Source: Cytophagia bacterium (GTDB lineage Bacteria; Bacteroidota; Bacteroidia; Cytophagales; Cyclobacteriaceae). From it: DNA of 19,421 nt. The stretch spans positions 1 to 19,421 of the forward strand of contig JABXIP010000360.1 in the NCBI GenBank assembly GCA_013373005.1, written 5' to 3'. Shown in pieces: positions 12,301 through 15,276 of this stretch. Position 1 is the stretch's first letter. Each line of letters starts with the position of its first letter. A program made the position numbers and the translations under genes. The notes below the pieces were generated by a model. It was not told where the DNA came from and ran no database searches. It saw only the letters and a program-made list of their open reading frames with translations.

Positions 12301-14585
12301 TCTGTGCTTCCACTTCTTCTTGTCACAAAGTTGTTACCCCAATTAGCGGTATAATAATCTGTGCTCTGCAAGTCTTGCCAGATTTGCATGATCTGACTAA
12401 CACCTGCATCGAAAGACTGTACAAGATTTCCATCAGCGTCATACTCATTGACGGTTGAACCACTCCATGGTACATGGTAAAAGCCACCTGTATGCGGGTT
12501 ATATCCTGAACCATGATCTGTAGGTCTGTTTTGTGTGGTACCCGTATAAGTTGGCCCTACTGCAACGGATATTGGACCTGTTACTAGATCGTCACATGTA
12601 AATGTAGTTTGATCTAAAGTGAATGTAAGATTACCACCACTATTGTCAGTTGAACCATTGTCCAAACTTGCGGGGTCTACCGAAGCCGTTCCATTTTCAT
12701 CTAATTCTACTATAATTCTTCCTGCTCTCACCACAGGAGGTGTGGCGTCTACAACTGTTACTTCTCTGGTAATAGTAGCTGATTCATTTCCGCTCTGATC
12801 TACAGCCTTATAATAAATGGTGTAAACCCCAGGGGTTGAAAGATCCAATTCAGAATCATCCATTTCAACTTCTGCTGAACAATTATCGGAGGCTGCGGCA
12901 CCAGGATCGTTGAATTGGGTGTCAGAATCCACAGTCATCTGAGCACCTCCATTCAGCGCAATAGTTGGAGAAATATTGTCTTCAACGGTTACTCCAAAGA
13001 CTTTTGAGCTAGAGTTGCCTAAAGGATCAGTGGCGGTGAGAGTAACACTGTTATTACTACCACCAGAACCATTTCCATAAGCATTACCCTCAGAAACCTT
13101 ATATCCTGTAGAAATACTATTGTAATAGTGAGTCCAGATGACTTCGCCATCAAAAGCCAAACCATAGTCTGTTTGGTATTGGGTTGTAAAACTAGATTGG
13201 TATGCTCCTGTGGCCGCGTCAATTATATGAATTGAAGCCCAATTATTCTGAAGATTACCAAACCTGACATAGCCTCCGATATAAATTTTCCCATTGGCAT
13301 AAACCATTGAACGGAAATCGTGGTAGGTTGAGCTCCCCGCTGGCAATTGAATAAATCCCTGATAGCTGCCATCTGCCTTGTCTAGCTTGATAATTTTGGT
13401 AGAATTATATCTATGATAGTAAACGAATTGATCATCAGTAGTAATAGCTCTTGCTCCGTAGCTTCCCTCACCAGTGATACCAACATTCCAGATCACGGAC
13501 AAATTTTCAGCATTGATCTTCCTAATTCTTTGCCCATTATAATCAACAGTATAATAATCACCATTGGCATCTACCCACATATCTAGAATTGAACTATGAG
13601 GCATAGTAAAACTACCAAGGGAATTCCTGTCTTGGTCAAATCTGTATACCGTGTTACTAGACCATTGAGGGTATAAAAATTCTTCTCTAACCGGGTCATA
13701 GGAAGCTCCTAATGAATATGAATTTTGAGTGATCGTCCCTACAAGTTCAGGAGTAATCGCTGAAGAGTTGCCACCTAAATTACTACAGTCGAAAGTATTG
13801 ATATCTATGCTCAATGTAACTGCCCCATCAGGGTCTGAACTTCCATTGTCTATATCTTCAGGTGTAATCGTTACACTACCATTTTGATCTAATTGTACAG
13901 TTATATCCTGGCCTTGAATATCTGGCCCGGATGAATTGAACTCTACTTTGAAGACTTCAATTTCTGTTATGAAGCCCGACCCAAAGGAATAAGAACCTGT
14001 AACAGTAGTATTAATGCCTGAAAGGGCATTAATTTGAGTGGTGGTTTGATAACCAGAACCATCAACCGAATAGTAACCATGGGTTCCTATATATCCGCCA
14101 TCCATTGTATTATTAATGTAAATAGAGTGATTACCAAAGGTTGGCCCATAATTGGGGTTGGTGTAGATACTATATTGAGGATAGTATGGCTCGGCCTTCT
14201 TATTTGTAGTTAAATTGAATAGAAAAGCTTCATTAGAGCCCACATAACCAGAGCCAACTGAGCTCCAGGATGCCATGGAAAACCCACCAAAAACGGTTCC
14301 ATTATTTGCCTTAATAAGCACAAGAGTCGGCCCTTCATTATCCACTTTATTGTGAAAAGCTGTAGACGAAGCTCCGTCTGTAGACCTTCTATATAGTAAT
14401 GTTCCAGAAGGTACCACACCAACTTCTTCCAACCAGGTTCTTAATACCTGATCATCATCACTATCGGATAATGAGGAACCCGGAAGAATTGGAAAGACAC
14501 TCTGCGCATTAATTAGAGAAACTGGCAGAATGAACATCACCAGTAGCAGACATAGTTTTTTAATTCCTTTCATAAGATTAGTCAT
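60..14585 (-). CDS. Giant T9SS-secreted multidomain adhesin-like protein (4841 aa)
   Basis: This is a secreted surface protein of very unusual length, probably an adhesin or matrix protein; its ligand is unknown. Approximate residue order: signal peptide 1-27 (cut after INA); TLDc 55-217; then at least 22 Ig-like repeats of about 80 aa starting near 222. Repeats 1, 2 and 4 carry beta-propellers (272-502, 676-894, 1704-1922). Repeats 3, 5 and 8 carry LamG-like domains (1167-1386, 2239-2469, 3019-3212). Between them lie six DUF5011 domains, three HYR domains and one Big_5-like domain (999-1112). Residues 3251-4134 are a nearly pure repeat array, followed by charged insertions and a type A sorting domain (4753-4841). 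The ATG at 14585 overlaps the upstream stop by 8 bp, so translation is probably coupled. A second ATG four codons later (14571..14573) gives a more typical signal-peptide start and is equally possible. The exact adhesive role is inference. Confidence 0.93.
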   Translation of the reverse strand: MTNLMKGIKKLCLLLVMFILPVSLINAQSVFPILPGSSLSDSDDDQVLRTWLEEVGVVPSGTLLYRRSTDGASSTAFHNKVDNEGPTLVLIKANNGTVFGGFSMASWSSVGSGYVGSNEAFLFNLTTNKKAEPYYPQYSIYTNPNYGPTFGNHSIYINNTMDGGYIGTHGYYSVDGSGYQTTTQINALSGINTTVTGSYSFGSGFITEIEVFKVEFNSSGPDIQGQDITVQLDQNGSVTITPEDIDNGSSDPDGAVTLSIDINTFDCSNLGGNSSAITPELVGTITQNSYSLGASYDPVREEFLYPQWSSNTVYRFDQDRNSLGSFTMPHSSILDMWVDANGDYYTVDYNGQRIRKINAENLSVIWNVGITGEGSYGARAITTDDQFVYYHRYNSTKIIKLDKADGSYQGFIQLPAGSSTYHDFRSMVYANGKIYIGGYVRFGNLQNNWASIHIIDAATGAYQSSFTTQYQTDYGLAFDGEVIWTHYYNSISTGYKVSEGNAYGNGSGGSNNSVTLTATDPLGNSSSKVFGVTVEDNISPTIALNGGAQMTVDSDTQFNDPGAAASDNCSAEVEMDDSELDLSTPGVYTIYYKAVDQSGNESATITREVTVVDATPPVVRAGRIIVELDENGTASVDPASLDNGSTDNSGGNLTFTLDQTTFTCDDLVTGPISVAVGPTYTGTTQNRPTDHGSGYNPHTGGFYHVPWSGSTVNEYDADGNLVQSFDAGVSQIMQIWQDLQSTDYYTANWGNNFVTRRSGSTEVWRYNLGARAAAITTDEDYLYALGSGRNFFTVIDKETGSLVRNINLGGALDANGVFAYANGKLYLGGYASNWTNISGTWNAIHVFDAATGNYEQSVSTNVQNYSLAFDGEIMWISNRNNIVYGYQISDGNAYGSGGVAVTLTATDALGNFSTAEGTVVVVDLLAPTVALNGGESIATPVGQAFADPGATALDNCLASVEVTGTVDANTLGSYTLTYKAIDGSGNESAEVTRTVNVIPASIDLVATSPASGETGVGVTTNTISLAFSEDIVFGSGQILFTNLNSNEIQTFNVGDTNLSINGSVLTISLENPLQYGASYAIQMNAGFVESSAYGISFDGINDNTTFTFQSEGDAIEPTVVTQDITVELDANGNATITPQDVDNGSSDNSGNLTLSLDRTDFNCDDLLGNSLNFDGVNDNVRLSTPLAIGQGSTTVEVWVKVPEVGQGGLLANERPGIILGNYDSPNSISYEVYSAGRLRVWWNAGQAGAVGTRDLRDGEWHHIAFVRIANENRFIGYIDGVEEFNVVMNSSDVTFNSLHKIGSDNRSGTKQNFHGNIDELRIWNYARTQSEIEAEMFDPLKGIENGLINYWNFEERSGSTLNDLVAGNNGTLLQMDVVNDWEDGAPTNTIPVKLTGTDASNNSSFAIALVTVVDNIAPTVNLNGNATITLNQNETYTETATAEDNCSATLEITGTVDTATAGTYTLTYKATDGSGNESAEVTRTVTVLDITDPILTVADINVITDAGTCGATIADFGASATDNSGVVTITYDIAEGALFTVGTTQVTATATDASNNTVSATFDVTVTDNEAPIITLNGDATVYHDAFTPYTDLGATADDNCSTTLSTTDNVNVNVLGTYTVTYTATDGSGNETMETRTVIVQDATDPVAIAQDITVQLDANGNATITPEDIDNGSSDDSNNVTLSLDITDFDCDDVGQASSATPVTYVGNVTMQTYGHGAGFNPNTNEFWYPQFGSGVVYRYDLDNNLLGSFATGQTQIMQIWIDTDSETDWYSADRGESTVTRRNASGVVWSYSLQAAAAVSTDANYVYAQGEYLDYVVVLDKSTGAFVRNIQLPGGMKSFGGLVIANGYMYFSGDAMGGWSNYGGYAVIHQLDLDGNYIGSTGTNDRVYNLAFDGENVWISKNSATVYGYKISDGNSFGAGGAGIGVTLTVTDASGNTASAIANVTVIDEIAPEITAPSDVSVVATSAAGAVVNYTTPVGTDNCSVTTELTAGFASGETFPIGTTVVTYTATDGSGNATSASFNVEVSGLAPEIIVPTNIILNNDAGVCGAVVNFEATETTAIPPSTITYDIQPGTLFAVGTTTVTAIATNAVGTSTKTFTVSIIDTEVPVITLNGDATVYHDAFTPYTDLGATADDNCSATLVTTDDVDVNTLGSYNVTYTATDAAGNETVETRTVIVQDATDPVAIAQDITVQLDANGNASISPEDLDNGSTDDSGNVTLSIDQSTFDCSNIDAESCSSYSLSFDGNREMVVVGNQPHLNFSSDNTYTIEAWVKAAPENGSAYPQIYQKSDALTYFGYGLQIEPSGKPQLYMIAQSGSVWINGEFNLYDNEWHHVAVSYDGSGNTNGIVFHVDGNQVNSSIASSNFNGGDFSNEGKATIGGYDPDGNDAYDFIGNIDEVRVWNVIRSSSEISSSYTSCLSSNEEGLVGYFKLEAGAGTTVTDASSYNVTSSLLNMEEEDWSTDISSELPSGVGNQVTLTVTDPSGNTASAIANVTVEDNVLPNVLTQDITMNLDANGSATITADQIDYGSSDNCAVESIELDITSFTCDDLGANTVTLTVTDVNGNLATGTATVTVLDITPPTVITKDITVSLDANGNASIIPSDVDNGSDDNCGIQSLLFGVSGDNGGQEVVPVISGTRSGRELTGISYTYGGETKTLTPADAIGSTLILSTLTAGPSAANRFWDANFNTGMTEEKALGVLGDLDLGTVLQDCSDPVGVQHDVMFDTPITPGAGPEIFIVHGSLTQDIKILDTNGDVVKTINVNINNSSSLVTIGGSAYATRFYGFYLRDNVNFRVDQYGTHGSTQNRVLALDINASEVPEIGGIRFGGGGGCNYIYEILGFQPEVATAPQLDFSCDDLGANTVTLQATDGSGNVSIETATVTIVDDILPVITLNGDAIVQHEAYSPYTDEGAVATDNCSPTLITDNPVDVNNPGTYTVTYTATDESGNETTANRTVQIVDTTDPTVITQDVTVYLDASGNASITPEQVDNGSSDASGQVSLSLDVSEFDCADLGGGSAALDINGVNRGALIQNFSAPGVFTLEAWIFNRSNASGWRTLLEFDNDAPYFGLENGGYLTLYSSGARNPQQLPVNEWIHVAVSYQPGSTHLYLNGQLVATGSGNINTTGNSLGIGYNQGDNPFTGIIDDVKVWNTIRTQQEIEASMNGTVSSQHTDLIGYWDLNEGSGNTLEDVSGNGNNGSLNDTSAWSEGNTETGLNEVTLTVTDLNGNSATGTAIVTVLDEIAPTVVGKPIEVTLTASGTVSITPQDVLDSGFDNCGPVTYTVSQDTFGATEALNSPVTIQLTGTDPSGNANTVDVLVTVIDPVPTVITQDITVYLDASGSVTIAPEDVDDGSSSVVGLSGLSLDITVFGCENVGENTVTLTATSTLGSSASGEAIVTVLDAILPTVLTQNLIVDLSNGGVSITPVQVNNGSFDNCDIQSIILDKEFFTCEDLGDNIVTLTVTDVNGNINTAMATVTVRDVTAPTAQAKNRTYGLDENGRLSITATDIDNFSFDECGGPVTISIDKTDFDCSNVGDNVITLTVVDASGNTNTATSILTIQDAMEPVVVAKEIITVYLDENGQVSITPADVDNGSYDNCGIDRLEIDKSNFNCDDIGDHVVTLRAYDVNGNMDVNRGQTIVQVRDNIATTVLTQNIIVDLDENGYASITPDMVDAGTFDNCSFVLSLSRSEFSCGDVGDNVVKLIATSNSGLSGAVEEKEAIVTVRDVTAAQVITQDITVELDVNGNASITTGMIDNGSNDACGIASYALNQYDFDCSNVGANTVTLTVTDNNGNISTGTATVTVEDKIAAEVITQNITVQLDATGNASITTGMIDNGSNDACGIASYALNQYDFDCSNVGANTVTLTVTDNNGNISTGTATVTVEDKIAAEVITQDITVELDENGSATITTSDIDNGSNDACGIASYALDNNSFSCADTGANTVTLTVTDVNGNVSSATATVTVIDVIAPTVITQDITIQLDENGEASITTSSVDNGSFDNCSFTLSLDNTSFTCDNVGANTVTLTATDASGNETSATATVTVEDSILPTVVPQNIEVYLDEAGNTSITVSDVDGGTYDNCGVASITIDIDSFDCSDLGDNNVTLTATDVNGNVNTGVAVVTVIDNIAPTVGVQGITVTLDENGTASITPEDVLLFSEDDLRRDTECEVTDGEDFGMFLKKYLPGEGSDLATGVNNENSLDNNGASGANLWGNWGSFWKGKGRGDDDDRGKGEGRDKAKPKDARFTFTTAGTITKSLAGTASVTGTLQSTEDATDQWVVTLNLGQGYSWEEWKAMGNTFKGEWWEVKDLYKDWTYYNLQSGSLTGVGRNAGETVSLSNGHEKFGFQSGIGANLVNGNNGMAGWFEYENRKGDEEKGHFTFDIDNCGLVAVPEGTVYTSDNCTIVSYSFDKDSFDCNDYPTTTVNLTATDQSGNSTTVPVEVTVEDNIAPTAIALDYITVSLGADGTVTIDPSQVDGGSYDNTACITLSLDQTTFDCEDVGRGSSFYVYSEEESCKGHKHTHGKGHNYDDDDESNDPGRGRAYGHKKTRKTRLKGHRVTLTITDAAGNTDQVESYVVVEDQLAPEIAAGPVTLVVYNETSTYYKKERVRDGKKWKWEYVEYTKVDEKYEYLKDEDIEPLVTDNCGVYKVYFDKQKYGVEDAGINQLQVTARDYNGNMSTGMVSINVIDITGLGEYVDMCYNGETKQVKQDKVQDYLRKGAVLGSCNLNMGASDFGLGEPAKPEGEELFIPELTLESYPNPTAGMTYMKISSNISGPARLALMSTSGVEMDELYKGDLEANTEIEVGYDAAHLPSGVYIVRLVTAGQVRNLKLMVKK
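650..2115 (-). other. Charged insertions in the last three Ig-like repeats (20-22)
   Basis: Repeat 20 is interrupted after ITPEDV by about 240 residues (nt about 1400..2115). This stretch has a Gly/Lys/Asp-rich linker, then a Trp-rich beta domain with SWEEWKAMGNTFKGEWWEVK and a GANLVNGNNGMAGWF strand. Repeat 21 carries a short insert (nt about 903..1068) containing CKGHKHTHGKGH, four consecutive Asp and a basic tail, in the same loop used by the propellers. Repeat 22 has a long Lys/Glu/Tyr-rich hairpin (nt about 650..785) in place of the usual LDxNG turn. The Trp-rich domain recalls a module I have seen in other Bacteroidota T9SS proteins, but I cannot name a family. Confidence 0.7.
2185..4840 (-). 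repeat. Uninterrupted tandem array of Ig-like repeats 9-19
   Basis: Eleven consecutive protein repeats of 75-82 residues share one pattern: (V/I)xTQxIxVxLDxNGxxSIT, then DNGSxDNCG, a strand ending in FxCxDxG, then NTVTLTxTDxNGN and TATVTVxD. Most copies have two cysteines (in DNC or DAC, and in FxC) placed to form one disulfide. Exceptions are repeat 9 (second Cys missing) and repeat 10 (first Cys missing). Repeats of this kind in Bacteroidota usually form extended stalks of beta-sandwich domains. The stalk role is inferred. Confidence 0.9.
2881..3360 (-). repeat. Two near-identical 240-bp tandem units (repeats 15 and 16)
   Basis: The blocks 2881..3120 and 3121..3360 align without gaps. By eye I count about 29 differences in 240 positions, roughly 88% identity. 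The encoded proteins are identical over more than 60 residues, from ASITTGMIDNGSNDACG through TATVTVEDKIAAE. The differences are therefore largely synonymous, with amino-acid changes clustered at the start of each unit (ELDVNG versus QLDATG). The 80-codon register also continues exactly into repeat 17. Confidence 0.9.
4950..13770 (-). other. Module-bearing region: propellers and LamG domains nested in Ig-like repeats
   Basis: Three paralogous beta-propeller-like modules lie at nt about 13080..13770, 11905..12560 and 8820..9475. Each opens with a pattern like GxGYNPxxxxFxxPxWxSxxVxxYD, contains IYxGGY-type strands, and closes with GYxxSxGNAYG. Three LamG/concanavalin-like modules lie at about 10430..11085, 7180..7870 and 4950..5530. 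They share the hallmarks FTLEAWI or TVEVWVK, EWHHVAVSY and GNIDEVRVWNxxRxxxEI. Repeat 7 carries an unrelated insert of about 230 residues (6018..6715). DUF5011 domains sit near 12740..12975, 11590..11825, 10110..10345, 9650..9880, 8035..8255 and 5690..5925. HYR domains sit near 9885..10105, 8500..8740 and 8260..8495. Boundaries are by eye. Confidence 0.85.
13935..14423 (-). other. TLDc domain at the N-terminus of the giant protein
   Basis: Residues about 55-217, directly after the signal peptide, follow the TLDc (PF07534-type) pattern. They contain a GTLLYRRSTDGASSTAFH opening, GPTLVLIKANNGTVFGGF, a Trp, an AFLFNL strand, a long variable loop with GNHSIYI, and a closing FITEIEVFKVEF. In eukaryotes TLDc proteins act in oxidative-stress resistance and bind the V-ATPase. 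Bacterial members exist but have no established role. In an exported protein it is more likely a binding or structural module. Confidence 0.8.
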
Positions 14586-15069
14586 TAATGGTGATTTTGA
14601 AAGCCTCTAAGAAATCTGTTACCGCCACAGGATAATGATCTCCACTTTGCTGAGTTAATATCATTTTAGGTGAATCATCGCATGAATCGAGTAAGGTGAT
14701 TCCTGATGAAATAGATATTGACTCCATTTCATCAGAGCCATCAGTCTTGGTTATTTTGGAAAAGCTTACAGACCTAGATGATGGATTGCTATTGACGAAT
14801 TTTAATTGGAAAGTATGGCCAGCAGGGATGGCATTTCCCATATCTAGCGGATCTAAAGATTCTTGGTTATCGCAATCAGAAATGTGATAGAAAACCTGCA
14901 CACCATCCAGCTCCCTGAACAATGTCCAATCGTCTTGTCCATAAGATTGAATTGATAATAGCATCATAAAACAGATGCCTAAAAGAGTTCGGGTTCGAGG
15001 TGAGGAGAATGGACCACTCACCAAAGAGGAAACAATGGAAGCCTCCCCTTTTGGCTGAAAGGGTTTCAT
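14578..15069 (-). CDS. Small exported protein of unknown function (163 aa)
   Basis: I do not recognise a named family. The protein has a long N-terminal tail, then a hydrophobic stretch (about 29-44, LLGICFMMLLSIQSYG) that looks like a signal peptide cut near residue 44-45. The mature part is about 118 residues: DWTLFRELDGVQVFYHISDC, a central beta strand with FQLKFVNSNP, and a C-terminal AFKITIND. Two cysteines (66 and 130) could form a disulfide. Its DGVxVxY and LKFVN strands resemble small secreted Bacteroidota proteins I recall near large T9SS genes, but that is a weak memory. The stop overlaps the start of the giant gene (ATGACTAA), so the two are almost certainly co-translated. The 28-residue tail before the signal is unusual; TTG or GTG codons at residues 16-17 would give a more ordinary n-region. 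No sorting domain is present. Confidence 0.85.
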   Translation of the reverse strand: MKPFQPKGEASIVSSLVSGPFSSPRTRTLLGICFMMLLSIQSYGQDDWTLFRELDGVQVFYHISDCDNQESLDPLDMGNAIPAGHTFQLKFVNSNPSSRSVSFSKITKTDGSDEMESISISSGITLLDSCDDSPKMILTQQSGDHYPVAVTDFLEAFKITIND

Positions 15070-15276
15070 ATGCTATATATTTTGGTTGTCGAATTAAATT
15101 GCCTGACGGTGAATAGAAAAGTAGTAACCAGACCTCATAAAAGTAGGTAATTACATAGGTGATTCACCTACCCATCACGGGTAGTTCTTACATATTACTG
15201 TATGTGAATGACTATTTATGCTGGTTTTAAGCAAAAAGGAATCGATATCAATTGGCCAATTGTATAGCAAACCTTA
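15070..15276 (-). promoter_or_regulatory. 207-bp intergenic region with a cluster of inverted repeats (candidate operators)
   Basis: Upstream of the small-protein and giant-protein genes lie several dyads. CTACCCATCACGGGTAG (15168..15184) is a perfect 6-5-6 inverted repeat. TAGGTGATTCACCTA (15156..15170) is a perfect 7-1-7 palindrome that overlaps it by three bases. ACATA-N6-TATGT spans 15190..15205 and GTAATTAC spans 15147..15154. TAGGTAATT and TAGGTGATT also repeat directly, 12 bp apart (15144 and 15156). They sit about 75-140 bp before the small gene's start. That suits activator or repressor sites, perhaps for the adjacent LuxR-type regulator. I see no convincing Bacteroidota -7 element (TAnnTTTG); TACTTTTC near 15115..15122 (minus strand) is the nearest. 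Confidence 0.5.
15249..15262. repeat. Perfect 14-bp palindrome after the sensor gene
   Basis: CAATTGGCCAATTG is a perfect palindrome starting 14 bases after the TAG stop of the sensor gene (15277..15279). As RNA it could form only a weak 5-bp A/U-rich stem with a GGCC loop, followed some 10 bases later by a short T-run. It might be a weak terminator, a protein-binding site, or chance. Confidence 0.4.

Noticed and set aside
14578..14585. Frameshift or split gene between the small protein and the giant protein
   Set aside because: The giant protein has its own start and a clean signal peptide, and the small protein has its own. They are two separate exported proteins with a normal overlapping junction.
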